A DNA stretch of 64,000 bases from positions 386,427-450,426 of the forward strand of contig JAJVIM010000007.1 in assembly GCA_022071955.1 (NCBI GenBank). Reading direction: 5' to 3'. Origin of the DNA: Anaerolineae bacterium (GTDB taxonomy: Bacteria; Chloroflexota; Anaerolineae; 4572-78; J111). Position numbers and translations under genes: made by a program. Every line of letters starts with the position of its first letter. The first letter of the stretch is position 1. Positions 24,455 to 32,792 of the stretch are shown here, piece by piece. The notes under the pieces are model-generated. The model searched no databases. It was not told the DNA's origin and saw only the letters and a program-made list of their open reading frames with translations.

Positions 24455-25381
24455 TTACCAGCCGCGGCCGGCAATCAAATCCTCTTCCGGCAGGCTGCTC
24501 ACGTTGATACCCACCATCGGCTCACCCAGGTCTTTGCTCACTTCGGCCAGAATGACCGGGTTGTTGAAATGGGTTACGGCTTCAACAATGGCTTTGGCCC
24601 GTTTGGCCGGGTTGCCGCTTTTGAAGATGCCGCTGCCCACAAACACACCATCCACGCCGAGCTGCATCATCAGCGCCGCGTCGGCCGGGGTGGCCACGCC
24701 GCCGGCGGCAAAATTGACCACCGGCAGCCGGCCCAGCTCGCGGGTTTCTTTAACCAGATCATACGGCGCGCCGATGTTTTTAGCGTAAGTCATCAGCTCC
24801 TCTTCCGGCATAGTTTGCAGCCGCCGAATTTCGCCCAGCACGGTGCGGGCGTGGCGCACCGCCTCAACCACGTCGCCGGTGCCGGCCTCGCCTTTGGTGC
24901 GAATCATGGCCGCGCCTTCGCCAATGCGCCGCAGGGCCTCGCCCAAATTGCGGCAGCCGCAGACAAACGGAATTTTAAAATTGTGCTTGTTGATGTGGTA
25001 CATTTCATCGGCGGGCGTCAGCACTTCGCTTTCATCCACGTAATCCACGCCGATGGCTTCCAGAATTTGGGCCTCAACAAAATGCCCAATGCGGGCTTTG
25101 GCCATCACCGGGATAGACACCGCTTCCATAATCCGCTGGATCATGCCGGGGTCGCTCATACGGGCCACGCCGCCATCGGCGCGAATATCAGCCGGTACAC
25201 GTTCAAGAGCCATCACGGCGCAAGCGCCGGCGTCTTCGGCAATTTTGGCCTGCTCCGGCGTTACCACGTCCATAATGACGCCGCCTTTGAGCATTTGCGC
25301 CAGGCCAACTTTCACTCGCCAGGTCCCAACCTCTTGCGAATTTCCCGCTCCACTTTTCTGACTTCCATTCTGAGCTGTCAT
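24455..25381 (-). CDS. pdxS: Pyridoxal 5'-phosphate synthase lyase subunit PdxS
   Basis: A 308-residue (beta/alpha)8 enzyme that makes PLP from ribose 5-phosphate, glyceraldehyde 3-phosphate and ammonia. Diagnostic stretches: [66 protein letters not shown] (phosphate/substrate loop) and [13 protein letters not shown]. It starts at ATG 25381 with GGAGAG. The partner glutaminase pdxT is not adjacent, although it usually follows. It is the last gene of a run that includes three PLP-linked or PLP-regulated genes. Confidence 0.97.
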   Translation of the reverse strand: MTAQNGSQKSGAGNSQEVGTWRVKVGLAQMLKGGVIMDVVTPEQAKIAEDAGACAVMALERVPADIRADGGVARMSDPGMIQRIMEAVSIPVMAKARIGHFVEAQILEAIGVDYVDESEVLTPADEMYHINKHNFKIPFVCGCRNLGEALRRIGEGAAMIRTKGEAGTGDVVEAVRHARTVLGEIRRLQTMPEEELMTYAKNIGAPYDLVKETRELGRLPVVNFAAGGVATPADAALMMQLGVDGVFVGSGIFKSGNPAKRAKAIVEAVTHFNNPVILAEVSKDLGEPMVGINVSSLPEEDLIAGRGW

Positions 25382-25459
25382 AAATCTCTCCTTTGCGTGT
25401 TTCAATTTAAAAATATCAGCCGCGGCCGGTTACGCTCGCGCCGCGCCGGCGGCCTGATT

Positions 25460-25780
25460 TCAACCAGATACTTTTTCTTTGGCCACCGGATGATCCGGGT
25501 GGTCGGCCAGCACCCGCTGGTAAATCTCGATGGCTTCATCATCGTTGCCCGCTGCTTCCAGCGCGGCGGCGGCTTCGCAGGCCTCGTCCGGCTTCATGGC
25601 TTCGGGCGTCATTTTCCCGCCGAGCATGTAGCAAAAGGCTTTGTAGCCCACCTTTGGCCCATCTTTAACCACAATTTGTTTGATTTTTTCCACCGTGTTG
25701 GCGGCGTTGATTTCCTGCTCTACCCGTTTCAGGTCGGCGTAGGGCGCTACCGGGCTGTATGGTTTTTTGTTGGCTGCCAT
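25460..25780 (-). CDS. Hypothetical protein with a TPR-like C-terminus
   Basis: A 106-residue soluble protein with RBS GGGAGAA before ATG 25780. The C-terminal AAALEAAGNDDEAIEIYQRV fits one tetratricopeptide helix pair. The N-terminal half (YADLKRVEQEINAANTVEKI) is helical. No catalytic motif was seen. It sits between pdxS and threonine aldolase with short gaps, so it is probably in their transcript. Possibly a protein-interaction module; function unknown. Confidence 0.72.
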   Translation of the reverse strand: MAANKKPYSPVAPYADLKRVEQEINAANTVEKIKQIVVKDGPKVGYKAFCYMLGGKMTPEAMKPDEACEAAAALEAAGNDDEAIEIYQRVLADHPDHPVAKEKVSG

Positions 25781-25792
25781 AAATTTTCTCCC

Positions 25793-26824
25793 TCAATTAA
25801 AATATTGGGCGCTGCACCGGGCGGCAGCGTCGATGACTACCTCAATATCTGCCGGCTCGATGCCGTAATGCGTAACGGCGCGGATGGGGTACGGCCCATC
25901 GCCCACAGTGATGCCCTGCTCGGCCATAAACGGACCAAACTTGCCCACCAGCGATTCGGCCAGCGAAAAGAAAACCATGTTGGTTTGCACCGAATCCAGT
26001 TCAACGGCAATGCCGGGAATGCCGGCCAGTCCTTTGGCCAGCCGGCGGGCGTTGGCGTGATCGTCGCTCAGCCGCTCCACCATTTCTGTGAGGGCGATGA
26101 TGCCCGCCGCGGCCAGCACGCCGGCCTGTCGCATCCCACCACCGACCATTTTTCGCCAGCGCCGGGCCGTTTTGATGAATTCCGCCGGGCCGCACAGCAC
26201 CGAGCCAACCGGCGCGGCCAGCCCTTTGGACAGGCACACCGAGACCGTATCAAAGTGACGCGCAATTTCCCGCACGTCAACCTGCTGTTTGACGGCGGCG
26301 TTAAAAATCCGCGCCCCGTCCAAATGGGTGGCCAGGTTGTGCGTTTTGGCCAGTGCGCCGGCCTGAGCCAGGTAATCCAGCGGCAGCACTTTGCCGCCCT
26401 GCGTGTTTTCCAGGCAGAGCAGCCGGGTGCGGGCAAAGTGATAATCATCCGGTTTGATGGCCGCTGCTACCTGTTGCAGGTTAAGCGTGCCGTCCGGCTC
26501 AAAATCCAGCGGCTGCGGTTGAATGCTGCCCAGTACTGCCGCGCCGCCGGCCTCGTAGCGGTAAGTGTGCGCCGTTTGGCCGACAATGTACTCCTCGCCG
26601 CGCTGGCAGTGGCTCATAATGGCCAGCAGGTTGCTCTGCGTACCGCTGGTAACGAAGAGCGCCGCTTCTTTGCCCAGCCGTTCCGCGGCCAGCGCTTCCA
26701 GCCGGTTAACGGTGGGGTCTTCGCCGTACACGTCATCGCCTACTTCCGCGGCGGCCATGGCCTGGCGCATGGCCGGGCTGGGCAGGGTGACGGTGTCGCT
26801 GCGTAAGTCAATCCTGTTCATCAT
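25793..26824 (-). CDS. ltaE: Low-specificity L-threonine aldolase
   Basis: A 343-residue PLP enzyme of fold type I that cleaves threonine or allo-threonine to glycine and acetaldehyde. The start [19 protein letters not shown] is diagnostic, followed by [27 protein letters not shown] and [10 protein letters not shown]. The PLP lysine lies in [19 protein letters not shown] 26824 overlaps the stop of the cupin gene (ATGA), giving translational coupling. The cluster with threonine dehydratase and pdxS points to threonine/serine breakdown with its cofactor. Confidence 0.94.
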   Translation of the reverse strand: MMNRIDLRSDTVTLPSPAMRQAMAAAEVGDDVYGEDPTVNRLEALAAERLGKEAALFVTSGTQSNLLAIMSHCQRGEEYIVGQTAHTYRYEAGGAAVLGSIQPQPLDFEPDGTLNLQQVAAAIKPDDYHFARTRLLCLENTQGGKVLPLDYLAQAGALAKTHNLATHLDGARIFNAAVKQQVDVREIARHFDTVSVCLSKGLAAPVGSVLCGPAEFIKTARRWRKMVGGGMRQAGVLAAAGIIALTEMVERLSDDHANARRLAKGLAGIPGIAVELDSVQTNMVFFSLAESLVGKFGPFMAEQGITVGDGPYPIRAVTHYGIEPADIEVVIDAAARCSAQYFN

Positions 26825-27159
26825 CACTTTACCAAAAAATCTTCGCGGGGCGGGCTGAACACATCAACCACCACCGAGGCTTCCAGCGCGGTGACGTGGT
26901 GCGGCGCGTGAGAGGGAATCAATACCGCCTCGCCGGCGCCCACAATTTTACGCTGACCGCCCACGGTAAAATCCAGTTTGCCGGCCAGCACGTGGCTGAT
27001 CTGTTCGTGGGGGTGGTTGTGTTCCGGCACCACCGCGCCTTTTTCCAGCGTCACCTCCACCGACATCATTTTATCCCCACCGAGCACCCGGCGGCGAATA
27101 CCGGGCAGCATGTCCACCTGCGGCATGTCTGCCCATTTTACATAGGTTACTTCGCTCAT
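26824..27159 (-). CDS. Cupin-domain protein
   Basis: A 111-residue single cupin. Motif 1 is [16 protein letters not shown] (His, His, Glu metal ligands) and motif 2 is [12 protein letters not shown]. Such proteins bind a metal ion and act as small isomerases, dioxygenases or sensors; the substrate is not predictable. RBS AAAGGAG. It lies between threonine dehydratase (12-nt gap) and threonine aldolase (overlap), so a role linked to amino-acid turnover is inferred only from position. Confidence 0.85.
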   Translation of the reverse strand: MSEVTYVKWADMPQVDMLPGIRRRVLGGDKMMSVEVTLEKGAVVPEHNHPHEQISHVLAGKLDFTVGGQRKIVGAGEAVLIPSHAPHHVTALEASVVVDVFSPPREDFLVK

Positions 27160-27171
27160 TCTCTGCTCCTT

Positions 27172-28140
27172 TCAGGCTGTTGCGGCCAGAATGGCCCGCA
27201 ATTTATCCAGCGACATATTACCGCCGCTTACCACCAACACCACATTTTTGCCGGCCAGCCGTTCTTTCAGGTTTAGCGCCGCCGCCAGCGGGGCCGCGCC
27301 CGCGCCTTCGGCCAGGTTGCGGGTATGTTCCAGCATCAGCACAACGGCCTGTTTGATGGCTGAGTCATCGACCAGCACAAAATCATCCAGGTATTTTCTC
27401 ATAATGCGCTGGGTATTGGCAAATGGCACCCGCGTGGCAATGCCTTCGGCAAAGGTGTTCATTTCCGCGGTAACAAGCTGGCCGCTTTGCCAGCTTTTCT
27501 GCATGGCCGGCGCCTGCGCCGATTGCACGCCAATCACTTCAACCTTGGGGTTGATGGTTTTGGCGACAATGCTGGTGGCGCACACGCCGCTGCCGGCCCC
27601 CACCGGCACAAGTATCGTATCGACGGTGGGCAGGTCTTCCATAATTTCCAGCGCATACGTCCCCACCCCTTCAATGAGTATTTCTTCGGTGGGGCCAACA
27701 AAGCGGCCGCGCCGGGCTTCGGCTTCGCCCATAATCCATTCGCGGGCCGTGTCAAAATCCGCGCCGTGGAAAACTACCTCCGCGCCCAAAGCGCGCATGG
27801 CCGCTACTTTGCCGGGGTTGGCCCCCTCCGGCACGGCGATGGTGGCTTTAATGCCGCGCACTTTGGCGGCGTAGGCAATGCTCTGGCCGTGGTTGCCGGT
27901 TGAGGCGGTAAACAGCCCGCCGGCCAGCTCCTCGGTGGACAGCCGGGCGGCCAGATGCACCCCGCCACGCACTTTGAACGCGCCAACCGGCTGATGATTT
28001 TCATGTTTGACCCATACGTTGGCGCCAACCAACTTGCTCAGGCCGGGGTAAGGGTGCAGCGCGGTGGGCCGCAAATAGCGGTACACGTTGGCTCGCGCCG
28101 CGATAACATCACGCAGGGTCGGGATAGGTTGGTCAGACAT
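27172..28140 (-). CDS. Threonine/serine dehydratase-like PLP enzyme
   Basis: A 322-residue fold-type II PLP protein. PLP lysine motif HQPVGAFKVRGGVHLAA, STGNHGQSIAYAA, the phosphate-binding glycine loop VPVGAGSGVCATSIV, and SGGNMS near the C-terminus. It is the size of a catabolic or biodegradative dehydratase without an ACT domain, so isoleucine feedback is not expected. Serine racemase or a hydroxyaspartate-type dehydratase are alternatives. The start at ATG 28140 is preferred; codons upstream to 28203 are encoded by the repeat tract. Confidence 0.88.
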   Translation of the reverse strand: MSDQPIPTLRDVIAARANVYRYLRPTALHPYPGLSKLVGANVWVKHENHQPVGAFKVRGGVHLAARLSTEELAGGLFTASTGNHGQSIAYAAKVRGIKATIAVPEGANPGKVAAMRALGAEVVFHGADFDTAREWIMGEAEARRGRFVGPTEEILIEGVGTYALEIMEDLPTVDTILVPVGAGSGVCATSIVAKTINPKVEVIGVQSAQAPAMQKSWQSGQLVTAEMNTFAEGIATRVPFANTQRIMRKYLDDFVLVDDSAIKQAVVLMLEHTRNLAEGAGAAPLAAALNLKERLAGKNVVLVVSGGNMSLDKLRAILAATA

Positions 28141-28159
28141 TTTTGAATTTCTCCTTGCT

Positions 28160-28288
28160 GTATTTTTTGCGTGTTGCGTGTTGCGTGTTGCGTAAACCGT
28201 CATCCGTCACTCGCTACCCGCAACTCGTAATTCGTAATTCGTAAATCCAAAATCCAAAATCCAAAATCTAAAATCCAAAATCGTAAAT
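28160..28288. repeat. Short tandem repeat tract
   Basis: Three head-to-tail GCGTGTT units (28169-28191) are followed by ACTCGC/AACTCGT/AATTCGT units and then five copies of an AATCCAAA-like unit (28242-28283). The same unit types recur at 31900-32010 and 36985-37160. It lies between the threonine dehydratase start and the EamA stop, both on the minus strand. Confidence 0.85.
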
Positions 28289-28290
28289 CG

Positions 28291-29199
28291 TCATCGGTTT
28301 CGCTGCCACAGCATCAAACTGACGCCGGCCAGCATCATCACCCCGCCGATAAACTGCTGGCCGGTGATGAGTGTGCCAAACAGCGCCCAACTGTACACCG
28401 CCACAAACAGCGGCTGCAGCGAGCGAATGACCGCGCCCTGACCCAGATTCAAATAGAGCAGGCCGCGGTAAAACAGCACGTAGCTGAGAAACGGGCCAAA
28501 AAACGCGCCACCGATAATCCAGGCCCACGTTAGCCAGCCCGGCCAGGCCAGCTCGCCGGCAAACAGGCCGATGGCCCCCAGCAGCAGCGTCATCAGCACC
28601 GTGCGGATGGTGCTGAGCAGCAGCGGCGGCACCGCCCGCACGTACTGTTTGGCAATCAGCGTGCTCAGCGACAGAAAAAAGTTGGACACCAGCGTGATGA
28701 GCAGCATCAGCCCCACCACCGAGCCGCCGCGAAACGTCATCACCCCGGCTCCGGCAATGGCGATGCCCGCCCCCAGCCACTGGTAGCCCAGCATCCGCTC
28801 GCTCAGCAGCAGCGCGCCCAACCCCACCGAATAGATGGTTTCGCTGCGGCTGAAAAAAGCCACCAGCGTGGGGTCGCCCAAATTGATGGCCGAAAACAGT
28901 AAATAATTGGCCAGCCCGTTAAAAATGCCCAGCCCCAGCAGCGGCCAAACCAGTTGCCGCAAATTTCCGGGCAGCGACAGGCCGCTGCGGCCGGCATAAA
29001 AACCCGCGCCCCACATCGACGCCGCGGCAAACCACAACGGTGTAAACGCCAGCGGCGACAGCTCGCGCATGGCCTGTTTACTGGCAATAAACGTTACGCT
29101 GACACAGGCCGCCGAAGCCAGCGTGAGCAACACACCTTTGAGCGTGGCTGGCTCAAGATTGAAAAAGAGCTTCTTGGGGGCGGCGTTATCGGCGTTCAA
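28291..29199 (-). CDS. EamA/DMT-family transporter
   Basis: A 302-residue inner-membrane protein with ten predicted TM helices in two EamA repeats (first begins GVLLTLASAACVSVTFIASK, second LGYQWLGAGIAIAGAGVMTF). Family members export amino acids or other metabolites. TTG 29199 overlaps the stop of the upstream phosphoesterase by 4 nt (TTGA); no other start fits the first helix. The neighbouring threonine-metabolism genes make amino-acid export a reasonable guess, not a demonstrated role. Confidence 0.87.
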   Translation of the reverse strand: MNADNAAPKKLFFNLEPATLKGVLLTLASAACVSVTFIASKQAMRELSPLAFTPLWFAAASMWGAGFYAGRSGLSLPGNLRQLVWPLLGLGIFNGLANYLLFSAINLGDPTLVAFFSRSETIYSVGLGALLLSERMLGYQWLGAGIAIAGAGVMTFRGGSVVGLMLLITLVSNFFLSLSTLIAKQYVRAVPPLLLSTIRTVLMTLLLGAIGLFAGELAWPGWLTWAWIIGGAFFGPFLSYVLFYRGLLYLNLGQGAVIRSLQPLFVAVYSWALFGTLITGQQFIGGVMMLAGVSLMLWQRNR

Positions 29200-30131
29200 A
29201 ATGAGGCTTGCCCGCTCCGGTCAAATGGACTGCCCAGTGCCAGCCGGGCATGCTCGGCCACAAAATCGGCTTCAAACCCGGCGGCCTGCCAGGCATCGAT
29301 CATCCGCTTTTCGGCTTCGGCCACGGTTTCGCTGCCGGCGGCGGGGTGCGTTTGCCAGGCCACGCCCCAACCAGAGTCATCGGCCTGCGTGAGCCGGATG
29401 GTGCGGTAGGCGCACGGGTAAATGGAGAGCGCCGGGCAGGCCAGATGCAGCCGCCGGCCCAGCCACTCGGCTTTGGCCAGATGGTGGTGGCCGGTGAGCA
29501 CCAATTTTACCTGCGGCTGGGCGTTGAGCAGGGCCAGCAGTTCCGGGCCGTTGCTCAGCACAAACCGCTGCCAGTACGGGTCCGCGTCGATGGGGGCCAG
29601 CGGGTGCAGCGGGTGGTGAATGGCCACAATCGTTGGGTTGTTGGGGTGACGGCTCAACTCGGCGGTTAGCCAGCGCATTTGCGGCGGGTCAATCTCGCCG
29701 CTCCAGTCGCCATCAATTATCGAATCCAGCCCAATCAAGCGCAGGCCAAAGGGCAGGTCGATGGCCCAGTAGCCGGCCTGCGCGCCGTTGTCCACGGGCC
29801 GGCGGTCAATTTGCGGGTTGAACTGTTCGGCGAACGCGCGCCGGGTCAGGCCGGATGCGCGGTCGCTGTCGCGGCGGTCGTGGTTGCCGGGGATGATGTA
29901 GCACGGTTTGGCCAGCAGCCGGATGGCCTGTTGAAAACTGGTCAGCTCGGCCTCGCTGGCGGTGTCGAACAGGTCGCCGGTGAGCAGCACAAAATCCAGA
30001 TCGGCAATCTGGTTGAGGCGGGTGATGGTTTGGGCCAAAAAACCGGCGGCGCGGCCCGACAGCATGTCATCGTGGTCGCCCAGCTCGGAAATGTGGATGT
30101 CGCTGATTTGGGCAAAATGAATCTGGCGCAC
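29196..30131 (-). CDS. Metallophosphoesterase, CpdA-like
   Basis: A 311-residue calcineurin-like phosphoesterase with a complete site: ISDIHISE (DxH), LLTGDLFD (GD), IPGNHDRR (GNHD), VAIHHPLHP and LTGHHHLA (GHHH). Layout and length resemble cyclic-nucleotide phosphodiesterase CpdA, but the substrate is not determined by the motifs. GTG start with GAGGA upstream. It is coupled to the EamA gene and follows the MocR-like regulator by 14 nt, so all three may form one transcript. Confidence 0.88.
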   Translation of the reverse strand: MRQIHFAQISDIHISELGDHDDMLSGRAAGFLAQTITRLNQIADLDFVLLTGDLFDTASEAELTSFQQAIRLLAKPCYIIPGNHDRRDSDRASGLTRRAFAEQFNPQIDRRPVDNGAQAGYWAIDLPFGLRLIGLDSIIDGDWSGEIDPPQMRWLTAELSRHPNNPTIVAIHHPLHPLAPIDADPYWQRFVLSNGPELLALLNAQPQVKLVLTGHHHLAKAEWLGRRLHLACPALSIYPCAYRTIRLTQADDSGWGVAWQTHPAAGSETVAEAEKRMIDAWQAAGFEADFVAEHARLALGSPFDRSGQASF

Positions 30132-30145
30132 GATTTTCCTCGGCG

Positions 30146-31681
30146 TTATAAAAATTCAATGGCGGAGCGCTGCCGCCGCAGCTGCGAACCGCTGACGCTG
30201 TGCTGCGCCAGTCGCTCGTGCCAGGCCTTGCCCAGCCGCCGGATTCCCTCTTCGATATCGTCCGGGGGCGGAGTGGCAAAGTTCAGCCGCATCGCGTGAG
30301 CAAACGAGCCGCTGGCCGAAAAGACCGACCCAATGGAAAAAGCCACGTTATAATTGATGGCGGTCAGGTATAATTCGGTGGCGGTGGGGCCGCCGGGGTC
30401 CATTTCCACCCACAGATAAATGCCGCCTTCCGGCACACGCCAGCGGGCGCTGTCGGGGAAATAGCGCTCGGCGGCGGCGACCATCACATCGCGGCGGAGT
30501 TTGTATTCGCGCTGCACCAAGGCCAGATGGGCGTCAAAATCCTCGGTGCAGAGGTAGGTGTAGAGGGCGCGCTGGTTGAGCGGCGAGGTCAAAATATCGG
30601 CGGTTTGCTTGGTGGCGATCATTCGTTCCTGCAAAATGGCCGGCGCGATCAGGTAGCCAATCCGAATCCCCGGCACCAGTGTTTTGCTGAAGCCGCCGGC
30701 GTAAAACACAATATCTTCGTGATCCATGCTTTTGAGGCTGGGCAGGGTTTTGCCTTCGTAGCGCAGCCCAACGTAGCTGCTGTCTTCCAAAATTGGCACA
30801 CCGTAGCGGGTGGCAATTTCCAGCAGCGATTGGCGGCGGTCCAGCGGCATGGTCAGCCCGGTGGGGTTGTGAAAGCTGGGCGTAACGTAAATGAGGCGCG
30901 GCCGGTGGCGCAAAATCACCTGCTCCAGCCGGTCGGTGAGCAGGCCGTATTCGTCCATTGGCACGCCGATGGGGGTAATCTGGCGGGCGGTGATCAGGTT
31001 GAGCAGCCCCAAATAGCACGGGTCTTCCACCACCAGCACGCTTTCGCTGCCGCGGGTCAGCACCCGCAGGGCGATGTCGGCGGCCTGCTGGCAGCCGGCG
31101 GTGATCAAAATATCTTCGGCGCGGACGTTGATATTGCGCCGGGCCAGCATATCGGCAATTTTTTCGCGCAGCGGGTAGTAACCGGCGGCCTCTTCGTACT
31201 GGAGCGCCTCGGCCCCGTCACGTCGCAGTACATCGTTGATGGCCCGCCGAAACTCGTTGACCGGCAGAAAATCGCTGGCCGGCGCGCCGCCGGCAAATGA
31301 AATCACGCCGGGATGCCGGGCCAGCCGCATCATTTCCTGCATCATTTGGCCGGCGTTCCATTGGCGGCGCAGCGCCAGCGGCCCGCGCCAGCGAGAAAGC
31401 TCCGGGGGACGGTCATCGGCGGCGAGCGCGGGTTTGGCCGGGGCCACGTAAGTGCCGCTGCCTACTTTGGTCAGCACCAGCCCTTCGGCCTCAAGCTCGC
31501 TGTAGGCGTTAACGATGGTAATCCGGTTAACGCCGAGCTTTTTGGCCAGGGTGCGGCTGGCCGGCAGGCGGGTTTCGGCCGGCAGCGCGCCGGTTTCTAT
31601 TTGCCCCCGCAGCTCGTCGGCCACCTGCAAATAGAGTGGCCGGTCTGAGTCGCGATTAATTTTGATACTGCTGGCTGCCAT
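30146..31681 (-). CDS. MocR-type regulator (GntR wHTH fused to aminotransferase fold)
   Basis: A 511-residue protein. Residues about 5-75 form a GntR winged helix (RPLYLQVADELRGQIETGAL, LPASRTLAKKLGVNRITI). Residues 120-500 form a fold-type I aminotransferase, with YVTPSFHNPTGLTMPL and the PLP lysine segment FYAGGFSKTLVPGIRIGYL. MocR proteins use PLP or amino-acid-PLP adducts as signals; PdxR members control pdxST. The first gene of a minus-strand run that ends with pdxS, it is a candidate controller of that run. ATG 31681 is preferred; ATG 31690 is possible. Confidence 0.9.
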   Translation of the reverse strand: MAASSIKINRDSDRPLYLQVADELRGQIETGALPAETRLPASRTLAKKLGVNRITIVNAYSELEAEGLVLTKVGSGTYVAPAKPALAADDRPPELSRWRGPLALRRQWNAGQMMQEMMRLARHPGVISFAGGAPASDFLPVNEFRRAINDVLRRDGAEALQYEEAAGYYPLREKIADMLARRNINVRAEDILITAGCQQAADIALRVLTRGSESVLVVEDPCYLGLLNLITARQITPIGVPMDEYGLLTDRLEQVILRHRPRLIYVTPSFHNPTGLTMPLDRRQSLLEIATRYGVPILEDSSYVGLRYEGKTLPSLKSMDHEDIVFYAGGFSKTLVPGIRIGYLIAPAILQERMIATKQTADILTSPLNQRALYTYLCTEDFDAHLALVQREYKLRRDVMVAAAERYFPDSARWRVPEGGIYLWVEMDPGGPTATELYLTAINYNVAFSIGSVFSASGSFAHAMRLNFATPPPDDIEEGIRRLGKAWHERLAQHSVSGSQLRRQRSAIEFL

Positions 31682-31691
31682 AATTTGCATT

Positions 31692-31720
31692 CCAATTTCA
31701 AAATTGGACTAATTATACCA
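31692..31720 (-). promoter_or_regulatory. Extended -10 promoter and palindromic operator of the MocR gene
   Basis: On the minus strand TGGTATAAT (31720-31712) is an extended -10. Just downstream lies a palindrome CCAATTT/AAATTGG (31692-31698 with 31701-31707, 2-nt centre), covering the expected transcription start. This is a natural site for autoregulation by the encoded GntR-type domain. Confidence 0.65.
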
Positions 31721-31859
31721 CGCCAATATCGGCTTGAATAGGGCCAATTACCGGCCAAACAACAGGGCCAATTTGCAGAAGGTTGATTTTGTGACAAATG
31801 TCTGAGCCATAAATGACATCCGGTACTACCCCCTTTGGCAAAAATAGGGTATGCTGGGG

Positions 31860-32114
31860 AAGAAGTGACAAGGGCAGGGAAGCAGGGGAGAAGTGAGGAG
31901 TGGTAATAGTGAATAACGAAGGATGAAGGATGAAGGATGCCGATTTTGGATTTACGAATGACCAATGACCAATGATGAATGATGAATTGCGACCCTGCAA
32001 CCTTGAACACGCAACCCGCAACATTTCTGCCGCAAACCTTTAAAAGCCGGGGCGGGAACACATCCTAATTCCTGACTCCTGACCCCTGATTCCTGATTCC
32101 TATTTTCAAAGGAG
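31860..32114. repeat. Low-complexity and heptamer repeat tract with RBS core
   Basis: Within the 440-nt gap after the MocR promoter: GGATGAAGGATGAAGGAT (31920-31937), ATGACCAATGACCAATGATG, GCAACCCGCAAC-type units, then CTGACTC/CTGACCC/CTGATTC heptamers (32070-32100) ending in TATTTTCAAAGGAG (32101-32114). The core is the RBS of the gene at 32122. The sequence GAGAAGTGAGGAGTG near 31888 recurs inside dnaE. No gene is seen in the gap. Confidence 0.85.
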
Positions 32115-32121
32115 AAAATCG

Positions 32122-32781
32122 ATGGCCAAATTTTTAGTGTATGTTGAAACTGTCGGCGATGCGGTGACGCCCAAAGGTGCGGGCGCGCACGTGCCCTCGC
32201 TGCCGGGCGCGTCGGTGCGGGCCAAAACCGTGGATGAAGCCCGGCAAAAAATTCGCGGCGCGGTTGAAGAGTACCTGCGCTTGCTGCGCGAGGTGGGCGA
32301 GCCGGTGCCCCGGGTGAGCGAAGGGCTGCTGCTCGATTTTGAAGAAACCGACTCGACCACGTTCCCCACCGACTTTGACGCGCTGCGCGCCAACGAAATG
32401 GAAACCATGCTGCGCTGGCTGGCGGTATCCCGGCAGGAATTGCTGGGGCTGGTTAAAGACCTGTCTGAAGAAGATATGAGCCGCAAATCTGCCGCGGGGG
32501 CGGAGTCGATCAAAGATGTGCTGCACCGGCTGGCCGAGGCGGACATCTGGTACACGGACCGGCTGGAAAAATGGCCGGAGTCGGTGCTGTTTCGGCTGGC
32601 GGCGGCGCGGGGTGTGGCTCTGGAACGGCTGCGCGGCCTGACCGAGGCCCAGCGCGCCCGCACCACCATTTTTGACGGTGAAGAATGGACGCCGCGCAAA
32701 GTGATCCGGCGCATGCTGGAACACGAACGCGAGTGCGTACTGGAAATCAAAGAGATTCTTTCGGCGCGGCAGGCGGAGTAG
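32122..32781 (+). CDS. HicB-like / DinB-like fusion protein
   Basis: A 219-residue protein. Residues 1-75 match the partial RNase H-like fold of HicB antitoxins (KFLVYVETVG, then AHVPSLPGASVRAKTVDEAR, a typical HicB beta-hairpin and helix). Residues 90-219 look like a DinB/DfsB four-helix bundle (LRWLAVSRQELLGLVKDLSE, DVLHRLAEADIWY, VIRRMLEHERE), with the His residues of the metal triad plausible at DVLHRL and MLEHERE. No HicA toxin is adjacent. The HicB part may be a sensing or binding module rather than an antitoxin. Confidence 0.8.
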   Translation: MAKFLVYVETVGDAVTPKGAGAHVPSLPGASVRAKTVDEARQKIRGAVEEYLRLLREVGEPVPRVSEGLLLDFEETDSTTFPTDFDALRANEMETMLRWLAVSRQELLGLVKDLSEEDMSRKSAAGAESIKDVLHRLAEADIWYTDRLEKWPESVLFRLAAARGVALERLRGLTEAQRARTTIFDGEEWTPRKVIRRMLEHERECVLEIKEILSARQAE

Positions 32782-32792
32782 CAGGGCAGACC

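Noticed and set aside
24305..26806. An 833-codon open frame on the plus strand
   Set aside because: It lies antisense to pdxS, the 106-residue protein and threonine aldolase, all of which have clear family motifs. Its His/Arg/Gly-rich composition is what a GC-rich antisense frame gives.
28160..28288. Tandem short units considered as a CRISPR array
   Set aside because: Units are 7-9 nt, directly abutting, with no spacers of constant length and no cas genes.
32685..32792. An upstream start for the sensor kinase inside the HicB/DinB gene
   Set aside because: It would overlap the upstream gene by about 100 nt with no RBS and adds residues unlike a kinase N-terminus.
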